Shown: in pieces, positions 9,243-16,790 of the stretch
How the letters are laid out: every line of letters begins with the position of its first letter
Numbering within the stretch: position 1 is the first letter of the stretch
DNA from: CBDIBC01 sp965276635
GTDB taxonomy: Bacteria; Actinomycetota; Acidimicrobiia; Acidimicrobiales; Palsa-688
Assembly (NCBI GenBank): GCA_965276635.1
Contig: CBDIBC010000005.1
Coordinates: 1,798,001 to 1,862,000, forward strand
Length of the DNA stretch: 64,000 nucleotides
Reading direction: 5' to 3'
Program-made: the position numbers and the translations under genes
Notes under the pieces: model-generated
Database searches by the model: none
What the model saw: only the letters and a program-made list of their open reading frames with translations
What the model was told of the DNA's origin: nothing

Positions 9243-9865
9243 CCGACAACAGCGACGCTTTGCGCCGCGCTCGCCGCCGCGACAGCCTCGACAAACGACG
9301 CCGGGCGGCCGAGACCCTCGAGGCCATGGTCAAGACCGGAGAGACGATCAGCTTCCCGGCGGTGGCCTGCCGGGCGGCGGTGTCAGTGTGGCTCCTCTAC
9401 GCCGACCACGACCTCGCCGGCCGGATCAGCGACGCCCGCGACCGCCAACGCCAAGCCGGTGCCGATCGGGCCTGGCGCCTGCCCGCCCGCTCGCTCGTCA
9501 CCGAGCAGAGCCTGCGCGCCGACCTGGCCAACTCCCGCGAACAAGCCCGCCAGCTCGGGGTGGAGGTCGCCGTGCTGCGCGACCGCGTGGCCCACCAGCT
9601 CGGTGAGGCGGCCGACATCGCACGGGGCCGGCTTGCCAACCCATTGGTCGGCCAGCTCGAAGACCGGGCCACCGAGCTCGAGACCGAGAACCATGCCCTA
9701 CGACGCCGACTCACCGAGCTCGAAGCCGGCCTTGCCGAGTCCACAGCCACACTCGACGCGGCCCGGACGATCAACCGGGAGCTGATGAGCGATCTGAACC
9801 GCTCCGGGGGACAGGCCCATGGGCGTCCCTCACATCCAAGGTCGCCGAAACGGTCCACGAGGTGA
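9239..9865 (+). CDS. tnpC: DUF6262 / TnpC-like coiled-coil transposition protein
   Basis: A 208-residue protein following tnpB with an ATGA overlap. The N terminus (TDNSDALRRARRRDS, then ISFPAVACRAAVSVWLLY) resembles the DUF6262 pattern: a short basic helix followed by a helix-turn-helix-like segment. Residues ~85-185 are heptad-rich (LEDRATELETENHALRR and similar) and should form a coiled coil. In Tn554, TnpC influences orientation and efficiency of transposition but is not strictly required. The assignment rests on position, size and these features. Confidence 0.75.
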   Translation: MTDNSDALRRARRRDSLDKRRRAAETLEAMVKTGETISFPAVACRAAVSVWLLYADHDLAGRISDARDRQRQAGADRAWRLPARSLVTEQSLRADLANSREQARQLGVEVAVLRDRVAHQLGEAADIARGRLANPLVGQLEDRATELETENHALRRRLTELEAGLAESTATLDAARTINRELMSDLNRSGGQAHGRPSHPRSPKRSTR

Positions 9866-9972
9866 CCCCCTCGCTCCGCACGCACCGGCCGCGGACGCTG
9901 TGTGACTTACGTCGGTCACTCAGGATCACCCTCCTGAGCAGGTCTTCCGTCCATGACTCCAATAGAAAGTAG
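9866..9972 (+). other. Right noncoding end of the Tn554-like element
   Basis: No gene. It contains the right terminal repeat GACTCCAATAGAA (9955-9967) and, about 30 bases before it, a TCAGGATCACCCTCCTGA imperfect palindrome (9920-9937) that could be a recombinase arm site or a terminator stem for tnpABC. Confidence 0.5.
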
Positions 9973-10218
9973 GGGGCCAACGCTGCCTGGCTCGCTCTGA
10001 ATGTGATCGCCCACAACCTGGCCCGCTGGACCAGCCGCATCGGACTAGGCGAAACCCTCATCGCCAACGACACCATCCGCCGTCACCACCTGGCCATGCC
10101 CGGCCGCATGACCAACTCGGCGCGCCGCCGCACCCTCCACCTGCCGCAACGTTGGCCATGGGCCGACGCCTTCGAAACCTGCCTCGCCAGCTTGCGCGCC
10201 GTCGTAGTCGTCACCTGA
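9973..10218 (+). pseudogene. IS1380-family transposase, separated C-terminal part
   Basis: Reads GANAAWLALNVIAHNLARW and then NSARRRTLHLP and WPWADAFETCLASLR before a TGA, which is the conserved end of IS1380 transposases. There is no start codon or ribosome site; it is the continuation of the frame interrupted at 5443. Confidence 0.88.
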
Positions 10219-10402
10219 ACCCACCCGCAGCAGGCGACGCCGCCCACCCGGGGCCGCATCCGCTGACCACGACGCCGAGGCGAACAAGCTATGGATCCCC
10301 GCGAGCCGCTACACGCCTCGCTCAGCCTCCCGACCCCCCCTCGGCCTGTCACCACCCACCGCCTGCCGCTCAAGCCAGCAGCGAGCATCGCCAAAGGCCG
10401 AT

Positions 10403-10420
10403 CGGTGGATTCGGGCTTAG
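10403..10420 (+). repeat. Right inverted repeat of the IS1380 element plus target duplication CTTAG
   Basis: CGGTGGATTCGGG (10403-10415) is the exact complement of 4248-4260. It is followed by CTTAG (10416-10420), the partner of 4243-4247. Between the transposase stop (10218) and this repeat there are about 185 bases with no gene. Confidence 0.85.
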
Positions 10421-10790
10421 TCACCACCACCTGCCTGGACCGTCGCATGAGGTACTCGAGCCCGCTCACTTCCCTGGCCGTCAGGTCGATGCCGTCGGGT
10501 CGGCACCCCAGGTGGCCGAATCCACGGTGATTCGCCGTCCTTGGCCGTCAGCATGAGGATCGAGTCCAGTTGCCGGCACCGAGGAATCGGGCGCAGCGCG
10601 GGTATCCCGTTGATTCCCGGGAGTACGATGATGTCGTGGCGGTGCTCCGTTGCCAGCCACAGTCCCTGCGTGCCGTCGAACGCCAGGTCGACACAAACCT
10701 CGGACTCCAGCCCACGCCGCAGGGCCCAACCGCTTCTCGTCCTCGACCACCAGCACCTTCACCAGTCCAGGATGGCATGATCGCCCCTGA
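10421..10790 (-). pseudogene. N-terminal part of OmpR/PhoB-type response regulator, frameshifted, cut by the IS
   Basis: On the minus strand the receiver starts with VKVLVVEDEKRL (two acidic residues of the phosphorylation pocket). After a frame change it continues as ALRRGLESE, LAFDGTQGLWLATEHRHDIIVL, then PGIN and ILMLTAKDGE. The block between the LTAKDG loop and the effector domain, including the usual Lys-Pro-Phe strand, is missing. The effector domain resumes as IDLTARE, SGLEYLMRRSRQVVVTK and ends exactly at the IS target site. At least three frame disruptions and deletions are present, so the regulator was or became nonfunctional beyond the IS insertion. Confidence 0.75.
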
Positions 10791-10845
10791 TGCCAAGCTG
10801 CAGGTCGGTGACCTGCCAGCGAGAAATGGTTCGAAGGAAGCAACA

Positions 10846-11985
10846 ATGAGGAAGTTTGTCATTGTCATAACGGGAAGTGCCTCATGTCTCTTCGTGATGT
10901 GCGGGTGCGGCGCTAGACATCGAAGTTCGCCGGGGGTAGGCGGTGACGCACCGCCAGCATCGTCCATCAACGGCCTGTCTGTCCCGACAACCAATAGCGG
11001 GCCAGCCATCGTGGCATCCGGCCTCAATTCGCAAACAACCACAGACGCCTGGGTATTGGGGGATGGGGCGCTTGCAGTGACCCGGGATGGCGGCGCCCAC
11101 TGGGAACAGCTTCCCTTGCCGGTAGCGACAGATACCGTCAAAGATGTGGTAGTGCTTCCGACCGACTCGATTGTCGTCTCCGGAAACAAGAACTCCGTCG
11201 ATATAGACGAGCGCATGACAGGCGGAGCTTCTTGGAGCCACCAGACGATACCGGTCGGGTTCCCGGTGGGAAACGCACAACTCGTCTCCACACCCAACAT
11301 CCTGGACGGCATCATGCTAACCGTCGAAACGAGCAGCAATTTCTCGCAAGGAGCCTGGATCGCAACCTCCGGCACCGGTAGCCCCTCGAGCGTCCATAGA
11401 ACCCCCGTCGGCGGGCAGGTCACAAGCGCAGGCGGCGACCTCTGGCTGGTCGGCGGAGTCCTCGACTCCGGCGTCTACCGCAGCAACGACGGCGGGACCA
11501 GGTGGCAGCAGACCACGCTCGGCGGCGAGCTACCCACCCCACCGCAAGGTGACGTCAGCCCCATCTACGCCGACAGCAACGGCATAGTGACGACCATCAG
11601 CGATGCGGCACACGTCAAGGTGATCGAAGGAACAACAAGTGCAACGAGTTGGACCTGGACGCCGGGTCCGATTCTCAGCGTCGGGGATCAGTACGGGGCC
11701 GGCGCGCCAGCTGACACCTCGGTCGCCGGTGACACCCTCTGGGTGCTGGGCCGGACCCTCACTCGCGTCGACTTGCAAACAGCAGCGGCGACCACCGTGG
11801 CGCCCCACGACATCCCCCAGTCCGGAACGATCATGCTGCACGCGACCAGCCCCACGGCAGCGTGGCTCAGCTACCGCTCCGACATTTGCCAATCCTTGAA
11901 GTCGAATTGCCATTCCGTCACCGGAGTACTGAAAACCATAGACAACGGCAACACGTGGACCCCGCTCCTGGACCCGCTCGGGTAG
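10846..11985 (+). CDS. Secreted lipoprotein with BNR/sialidase-like (Asp-box) repeats
   Basis: A 379-residue exported protein. The N terminus MRKFVIVITGSASCLFVMCGC is a signal peptide with a Cys in lipobox position about 21. Asp-box-like motifs recur at TRDGGAHWEQL, SNDGGTRWQQT and IDNGNTWTPL, implying a beta-propeller like those in exo-alpha-sialidase-like or photosystem-stability-factor-like proteins. No catalytic role can be assigned. A ribosome site (GAAGGAAG) precedes the ATG at 10846. Base composition and codon use (many A/T third positions) are lower in GC than dacA or holB, which suggests acquisition. It lies just beyond the response regulator remnant. Confidence 0.75.
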   Translation: MRKFVIVITGSASCLFVMCGCGARHRSSPGVGGDAPPASSINGLSVPTTNSGPAIVASGLNSQTTTDAWVLGDGALAVTRDGGAHWEQLPLPVATDTVKDVVVLPTDSIVVSGNKNSVDIDERMTGGASWSHQTIPVGFPVGNAQLVSTPNILDGIMLTVETSSNFSQGAWIATSGTGSPSSVHRTPVGGQVTSAGGDLWLVGGVLDSGVYRSNDGGTRWQQTTLGGELPTPPQGDVSPIYADSNGIVTTISDAAHVKVIEGTTSATSWTWTPGPILSVGDQYGAGAPADTSVAGDTLWVLGRTLTRVDLQTAAATTVAPHDIPQSGTIMLHATSPTAAWLSYRSDICQSLKSNCHSVTGVLKTIDNGNTWTPLLDPLG

Positions 11986-12168
11986 CACCCGGACAGGAGC
12001 TACAGGCCCGGAGCACCCAACGACTCGACCATCGGCGGCGACCGTTATGCGAGTTGGGGCTGTTCTGGTGATCCATGCCTGGGCGCACTCGAGGAGTCAG
12101 GTCACCGTGGACTCGACGTTGCTGGGGTGAAGGACTGTTTGTGCGCGGCGCGGGCAGACTTGGAGACT
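11986..12168. other. Intergenic region, nothing recognised
   Basis: About 180 bases with no recognisable gene, repeat or strong promoter between the lipoprotein and the PPOX-class protein. Confidence 0.5.
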
Positions 12169-12693
12169 ATGAGCGATACTTCCGAGCCTGGGCCCCCGAC
12201 GGGCGCCCGTGGCAGCAGGACGGGCTGGAAGATCACAGTGGGGTTCGAGCTTGACGTCTTCCTCTCCCAGCCGTTGGTCGCTCGCATTGCCGCCACAGGC
12301 CCGAGAGTTCAGCCCGTCTGGTTCCTTTGGGAGGACCTCACCTTCTGGTGGCTGACCGGCAGCTGGTCGCGACTGTCCCAGGTCCTCGAGCAAGATCCCC
12401 AGGTAGCCATCGTGATCGACACGTGCGATCTTGGCACTGGCAGGGTCCTGCAGGTGAACGCTCGCGGATCGACGCAACTGCTTCCGTTCGACGCCGCTCG
12501 GGCGCGCCGTTGGGGCCGCCGATATCTCGGCCCAGACGAGCATCACTGGGGACGCTTCGCTGACCGGGTGTTCCGCGACCCCACAACCCAGTTCGTGCGC
12601 ATGTCGCCAACGACGCTCCGCGCCGTAGATCTCTCCTTCTCGCCCGGCTCGGCGGAGCCGCCGGCTCGACCGGTAGGCGATGAGCGGGACTGA
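12169..12693 (+). CDS. Pyridoxamine 5'-phosphate oxidase-like (PPOX-class, probable F420- or flavin-binding) protein
   Basis: About 174 residues with the split-barrel pattern: FLSQPLVARIAATGPRVQPVWFLWED, TFWWLTG, then QDPQVAIVIDT and a C-terminal GRRYLGP helix region. This matches the small PPOX-class actinobacterial proteins that use FMN or F420; the substrate is unknown. The ATG at 12169 has a nearby GGAG; an in-frame ATG 42 bases upstream is less likely because the split-barrel start would then be preceded by an unconserved tail. The frame is intact. Confidence 0.65.
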   Translation: MSDTSEPGPPTGARGSRTGWKITVGFELDVFLSQPLVARIAATGPRVQPVWFLWEDLTFWWLTGSWSRLSQVLEQDPQVAIVIDTCDLGTGRVLQVNARGSTQLLPFDAARARRWGRRYLGPDEHHWGRFADRVFRDPTTQFVRMSPTTLRAVDLSFSPGSAEPPARPVGDERD

Positions 12694-12966
12694 TCGCGGT
12701 GGGGTGGCAGTGTTTGGGGTGGTGAGAGCTGAGCGTGTCGAGGACCCCGTGGCTTTGTCGGGCCGAGCGGGGCTGCCCGACAGGAGGCAGGTTCGAGCTC
12801 TCGCCGACCCGATGGGCCGCACACATCTCCACAAATGACATCGTGGAGACGGCTGCGGCGCACCGAATAGGGCACATCGGTCGCTTGTCGCTCAGGTGCA
12901 GCAGTGTCCAGTGCTAGCCACATGGATACGTTTCGGTGGACGCTGTCGGCTCCCTCTTGACGAGGG

Positions 12967-14040
12967 TCAGCCTGTCGCTGGGAGCCGAGGTCGGTCCTTC
13001 CCTCCGTCGTGGACTCGACGGTCAGCCTCGACCGGGGCGACCGCGTGGTGTGTGGCGCCTAGGACGGCGTGGCCGAGTACGCCGGCGAGGTCTCGGTCGC
13101 GGGATTCGACGGCGTGGGCGTAGATGCGCAGGGTGGTGGTGGGGTCGGCGTGGCCGAGGCGGCCGGCGACGGTGCGGACGTCAGGGCCCGAGGCGATGGC
13201 GGTGGTGGCCGCAAAATGTCGGAGCTGGTGGAAATGGCCGGTCAGTCCGAGTTTGGTGGTGAGGCGGCGGTAGCCGCCGGTGAGGGTGTGGGGTAGGCAG
13301 GGAGCGGCTCCTTCGGCGGCGCGGCTGAGGACGAACGGGTCGTGGCAGAGGTCGACGCCGAAGGTCTGGGCGTAGCGGCGCTGGTCGGTTTGGCGGTGGG
13401 CCAAGAATGCACCGAGGGCGTCGTCGACGGCGATGACTCGGTGCTGGTGGGTCTTGGTCGGCCCTTCGGTGGCTTGTTGGTGGACGACGGTCAGGGAACG
13501 AGCGATGGTCAGGGTGCGCCGGTTCCAGTCGATGTCGGACCACCTGAGCGCGCACAGCTCGCCTCGGCGGGCGCCGGTCACCGCGGCCAGCACGATCGCC
13601 GCCGCGAGCACCGGGTCGGTGTCTTGGGCGGCGGCGACCGGTCGTTTGACTGTGGCCGGGTCGGGGGCGGAGGCGGAGGGGCGCGCCGGGCGGGGTGGGG
13701 AGGCGGCATCAGCAGGATTGACCGACGGCCACCCTCATTTCACGGCCCGGCGCAGGGAGGCGGAGAAGATGGCATGGTGGCGGCGCACCGACGACGCCGA
13801 GAGGCCGCGGGCTCGCAGCGTTCGGTTGAAGCGGTCCAGGCGCTCGGCGCTCAGTCGGTCCAGGCGGACATCTCCCAAGGTCGGCAGGATGTTCTTGTCG
13901 ATGGTGCGGCGGTGCTCGCCCATGGTGTACACCGAGCGCTCCGCGTCGATGTCGGCCAGCCACGCCTCCAGCAGGCTGGCCACGGTGCCGGCATTCGCTT
14001 TGACCTGTCTGCGCTCCACGTCGGCCACCAGCTTGGACAT
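12967..14040 (-). pseudogene. int: Tyrosine integrase (copy 1) with one in-frame stop
   Basis: The N-terminal core-binding half (TVASLLEAWLADIDAERSVYT, DKNILPTLGDVRLDRL) is in the same frame as a complete catalytic domain. The catalytic residues are Arg in TGARRGELCALRW, HxxR in HQLRHFAATT, His in RLGHADPTTTLRI and the Tyr of RIYAHA. A TGA at 13735-13737 stands where the usual AVKWGW motif needs TGG, so a single base change truncates the protein at residue ~102. The 5' end lies beside the tRNA-Thr 5' half. Without the stop it would be a plausible phage- or ICE-type integrase. Confidence 0.85.
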
Positions 14041-14223
14041 GAACGTCTGGGCTTGGCGGCGGGTGCCGGTGAATTTGGGCGACCCGTGGGTCGTCTTCCA
14101 GTTGCTACCGTGGTGGGCTGCTGACGCCGGTCGGTGCCCTCCTCCGTGCTCCGAGAGGCGGCGGTGAGCACCAGGCGCCCATCAGGCCGAGTAGCTCAGA
14201 CGGCAGAGCAACGCACTCGTAAT
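13442..14223 (+). repeat. ~780-bp direct repeat, copy 1 (integrase 5' two-thirds plus tRNA-Thr 5' half)
   Basis: Nearly identical to 27618-28400. I count about eight substitutions, clustered near 13709-13850, and one indel in the tRNA acceptor stem. The match ends precisely after the anticodon loop and first following bases of the tRNA. Confidence 0.9.
14186..14223 (+). pseudogene. tRNA-Thr 5' half (truncated)
   Basis: Matches the acceptor strand, D arm and anticodon arm through CTCGTAA of the intact tRNA at 28362, minus one C in the acceptor stem. It then diverges into CCGATTTGAGG. It looks like an attachment-site half left by site-specific integration. Confidence 0.8.
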
Positions 14224-14629
14224 CCGATTTGAGGCTCCTGGCGGCTCGGTCGGAGAAGGCAGAAAGTGGCCTGACCTGGGCTTTTGTCCGAGGCTCTTGG
14301 CGGGGGTCGGCTGGCCGTAGCGGCAGTTGATGTCCAAAAATATGTCCAAAGTATCTTGGCACGACCTTTTCGGGACACGAGCTTGCTGGTTGCGTTGCGC
14401 AGCCCGGTGGAACTCGTGCTGGGTGTCGTCGTGTCGCGCTGAGGCCCTGACTCCGTCCCTCAATCGAGCGCACGCTCGCCGCACCCCCCGACTCTTTCGT
14501 CTCTATGCGACACGGTCTGGGGCATCTCCATCTTCATGGCACTCGATGTCGAAGGTCTGTCTGATCTGATCTGAGGTGGCGTCAGGGACCCCGTGAAATC
14601 GGACCGTCAGGAGACGCCGAGGCGAGGGA
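14224..14629. other. Left end of the tRNA-Thr island, no gene recognised
   Basis: About 400 bases immediately inside the island. It contains a low-GC patch with repeated ATGTCCAAA (14331-14352), the kind of short repeat found at integrase arm sites, but no coding region could be supported on either strand. Confidence 0.4.
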
Positions 14630-14870
14630 GCTCCATGATTCTGTTGACATCACCGCAGACATCAACGACGAAGACGAGACTGGCTTCGTTGGGAGGTTCC
14701 TTGACGAGGCGCGCGGCGTTGATCGTGCCTGGATCCATCGTCGTGACAGGAACGCCTGCGTCGCCTGCTGTCGCTGAGGTCATCGGCCTGGTGCCGAAGG
14801 ATGCCAGGACCGTCGTCTATCTGCGGATTTCCCCGGCGCTAGGGGCCACTAAGAGGCGGCCGTTCGAGAC
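14630..14870 (+). pseudogene. Small conserved actinobacterial hypothetical, frameshifted
   Basis: In one frame the region reads VDITADINDEDETGFVGRFLDEAR. Near 14707-14715 the sensible reading shifts frame and continues as LIVPGSIVVTG, PAVAEVIGLVPKDARTVVYLRI. The composition resembles a ~70-residue hypothetical that often accompanies PIN-type toxins in actinobacteria (from memory). Low confidence in the exact limits; no function known. Confidence 0.35.
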
Positions 14871-14899
14871 GCCTCATCCGCTCCGTGATGAATCCCGCC

Positions 14900-15319
14900 T
14901 CAGTCAGGTGGTGGATGGCCGAGCAACTCGGCGAAGTCCCGCAGGGCCGTGATGGTCACGGGGGCGTGTGGGAGGTCCAGGAGGTCGGCGTCGCCGGTCA
15001 CGAGATGGTCGGCACCGAAGGCGGCGGCGAGAGCGATGAGGTAATCATCATTCGGATCTCGACTCAGCGGTTGGACCTCATGATCTGGCTGCATGTCGGC
15101 GCCACCCCGCACGTCGGCCACGAACTGGTCGACTGCACCTTCGGGGATGAGTCGAGCGATCTTCGGGCGGCGGGACACGTTTTCCAGCTCGACGACCAGC
15201 TTCGGGCACATGGCGAACTCGAAGCGACCCTCGATGCCGGCCTGGACGACACGTTGAGCTACACCGGCCGGGGTAATGAGGGCAGAGACGAGGACGTTAG
15301 GGTCGAAGACGACGCGCAC
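14900..15319 (-). CDS. PIN-domain ribonuclease toxin of a type II TA module
   Basis: 139 residues. The N terminus VRVVFDPNVLVSALI carries the first PIN acidic residue (Asp6), ELENVSRRPK follows in the middle, and DPNDDYLIALAAAFGADHLVTGDADLL supplies the remaining acidic residues of the Mg-dependent nuclease pocket. This matches COG1569-type PIN toxins. Its GTG start directly abuts the stop of the upstream antitoxin gene, so the pair is one operon. All key acidic residues appear intact. Confidence 0.85.
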   Translation of the reverse strand: MRVVFDPNVLVSALITPAGVAQRVVQAGIEGRFEFAMCPKLVVELENVSRRPKIARLIPEGAVDQFVADVRGGADMQPDHEVQPLSRDPNDDYLIALAAAFGADHLVTGDADLLDLPHAPVTITALRDFAELLGHPPPD

Positions 15320-15577
15320 CTACCGGGACGGCCGAGCGCGAGTGGCCCGCAACTCCTCTTGGGCTAGGTCCATGGCCTGGTCGTCCGACAGGCTCTCACC
15401 GAGCCGACGCTGGTGGCCCTCGATCTCCTCCATGAGCTGTGCGTAATCCCGCGAAAGCACGTCCCGGAGGGCGCGGTCGTAGAGGTCATCCTCGGCGACG
15501 CCGGTTCGCCGGGCGACGTCACGGGCAGCGTCGACCAGGTCGGCGCCCAGCTCAACCGTCACTCGTTTAGAAGCCAC
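15320..15577 (-). CDS. Antitoxin of the PIN toxin, ribbon-helix-helix-like
   Basis: 85 residues beginning at a GTG: ASKRVTVELGADLVDAARDVARR, a short strand followed by two helices as in ribbon-helix-helix antitoxins. The C-terminal acidic helix (QRRLGESLSDDQAMDLAQEEL) is a plausible toxin-binding arm. Gene order antitoxin then toxin with zero spacing is standard for type II TA modules. Autoregulation is expected but no operator could be recognised with confidence. Confidence 0.75.
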   Translation of the reverse strand: MASKRVTVELGADLVDAARDVARRTGVAEDDLYDRALRDVLSRDYAQLMEEIEGHQRRLGESLSDDQAMDLAQEELRATRARPSR

Positions 15578-15599
15578 GTCTACAGTGTGCCACCCGCTC

Positions 15600-15987
15600 A
15601 GGCCTGGTGGTACCGCCGATTGCTCGGCGAGCCCAACAAGCTGGCGTCGCTGCATCGAATCCGACCGTCGGGACGCGATCGAAGCAATAAGCGGCGAAGA
15701 CAACCGGGTTCGTTCGACCCGGGGCATGGCGGCGGCGGACCTCGACGACATAGTCGCCCGAGCGGTACGCATCAGGACCATGGCGACCTCGGCACCGAGG
15801 CCGTTGGCTGACGCCGGAGGCAAGGTGAACACGACGGGGAACCCACGTCATGCGCACAAAGCAAGCCAGCGAGTACTACGCGCTCGTGGTCACCATGCCG
15901 CCGTGGCTCATCTCGGTTGCGACCTCCGCTGGTGGGTGTCCACCCCAGTACGTCGAGTAAAAGGCGGTCGTCAATTACGACGGCCAT
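15600..15987 (-). pseudogene. Decayed PIN-like toxin remnant
   Basis: Begins with MAVVIDDRLLLDVLGW, a typical start of a PIN-like protein with the first acidic pair. The rest is spread over other frames (YYWRACFV, then VPTVGFDA and weak similarity beyond). It lies directly downstream of the antitoxin-like remnant at 15990-16219, so the two are probably a broken TA module. Function lost. Confidence 0.35.
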
Positions 15988-15989
15988 GC

Positions 15990-16219
15990 TGGGCGCTACT
16001 GGTTGGCGAGGTCAGGATCCTCGGCTGCGATCTGAGCGATCGCTTCGTCGTAGCCTCCGTCGCGCAGCCATTGGGCGATCACCTCTGCAGCCTCCGGGGG
16101 GTGGCCGGCTCGAACGTCGGCGACGGGCCACGGGGCAGCTCGCCCCGCTCCAGCGCACGGCGACGGGCGAGGTCGACCACGGCTGCCAACTCAGGGTCAA
16201 GGTGAAGCTCGGTGGCCAT
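15990..16219 (-). pseudogene. Small antitoxin-like protein, frameshifted
   Basis: Starts ATELHLDPELAAVVDLARRRALERGEL. After a one-base frame change it continues VADVRAGHPPEAAEVIAQWL and DEAIAQIAAEDPDLANQ to a stop at about 15998. The joined product would be ~75 residues. Position directly before a PIN-like remnant suggests an antitoxin, but the family was not recognised. Confidence 0.4.
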
Positions 16220-16276
16220 GCCAGCGATGGTACTGGGCGCTACCGGTGACGGCGGGGTCCACCCTGGACGACTTCG

Positions 16277-16790
16277 TTATGTGGGCCACCGATTGGCGAT
16301 GCAGACTTCTGACTCACCCTCGGGGAGGGCGCGAGTGGTGTTGTTCATACGCACGAAGAAGACCTGGTCATGGTTGCTGGGCTTGGCCCAGACTGGGCGT
16401 GGTGATCGGCCGATGTCCACTCGGCAGATCTCCTGCCCGGATTGTTCGGCGATGCGGGCGCGTGTACGCATGACCGGGGTGTGGCCCACAGCGTTTACGA
16501 GGTGGGTATCTGAGCCAGTTGACGAAGCCGTCGCCGTTGGGCGGCTTCACTCGCTGGCAGTCGTGGTGGAGGCCGACGACCCTGCGGTCGTCGGCGACGC
16601 CGATGAGCAACGTCCCGCCGTGTGTTGAGAAACCCGGCGACGGCAATGACGACGGCATCCTCCATGGCCCTGTTCAGCCTGTCCTCCGAAGTTCCCATCG
16701 CGCGGTGGACTTGAGCTCGACGGCCACGTCCTCGTCGCCATCGATGAGCTCGGTGAGAGCCGGTCCCGCGGTGCCTTCGACGCCTGCCGA
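16277..16790 (-). pseudogene. AlbA_2 (Schlafen-like) domain protein, three frameshifts
   Basis: Blocks in consecutive frames read LTELIDGDEDVAVELKSTARW, then AMEDAVVIAVAGFLNT, then GGTLLIGVADDRRVVGLHHD and PPNGDGFVNWL, then ICRVDIGRSPRPVWAK and VFFVRMNNTTRAL. This is the order of AlbA_2/Schlafen-type putative DNA- or RNA-binding domains (VELK, GG-LLIGV-DDG, FFVR motifs). Three frame changes break it. Related domains occur in regulators and in some defence proteins. Confidence 0.6.

Larger units (their letters stand above)
5444..9972 (+). mobile_element. Tn554-like three-gene transposon (tnpA-tnpB-tnpC) without cargo
   Basis: A 4.5-kb insertion carrying only two tyrosine recombinases and a small DUF6262-type protein in overlapping order, the arrangement of Tn554-family transposons. 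Both edges are defined by the split transposase reading frame. Short perfect inverted repeats lie almost at the tips: TTCTATTGGAGTC at 5445-5457 and its complement at 9955-9967. Noncoding ends of about 90 bp (left) and 105 bp (right) probably hold recombinase binding sites. No resistance or accessory gene is present, so this is a minimal element. The exact crossover base could be off by several positions because Tn554-type insertion leaves short variable core sequences. Confidence 0.8.
4248..10415 (+). mobile_element. IS1380-family insertion sequence interrupted by a Tn554-like transposon
   Basis: Perfect 13-bp inverted repeats bound the element and CTTAG flanks it on both sides as a target duplication. 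Subtracting the nested 4529-bp insertion (5444-9972) leaves about 1.64 kb, a typical IS1380 length with one transposase gene. The insertion point is inside the winged-helix coding part of an OmpR-type response regulator. The transposase is split in two by the nested element, so this IS copy cannot supply its own intact transposase. Confidence 0.85.

Noticed and set aside
5458..9976. GGGGCC near both ends of the Tn554-like element as a possible longer target duplication
   Set aside because: The left copy lies inside the element beyond its terminal repeat and the right copy belongs to the transposase frame, so it is probably coincidence in GC-rich DNA.
12755..12815. tRNA-like stretch with GGTTCGAGCTC and CCGACCC
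   Set aside because: The T-arm-like piece is there but no acceptor, D or anticodon stem can be folded around it.
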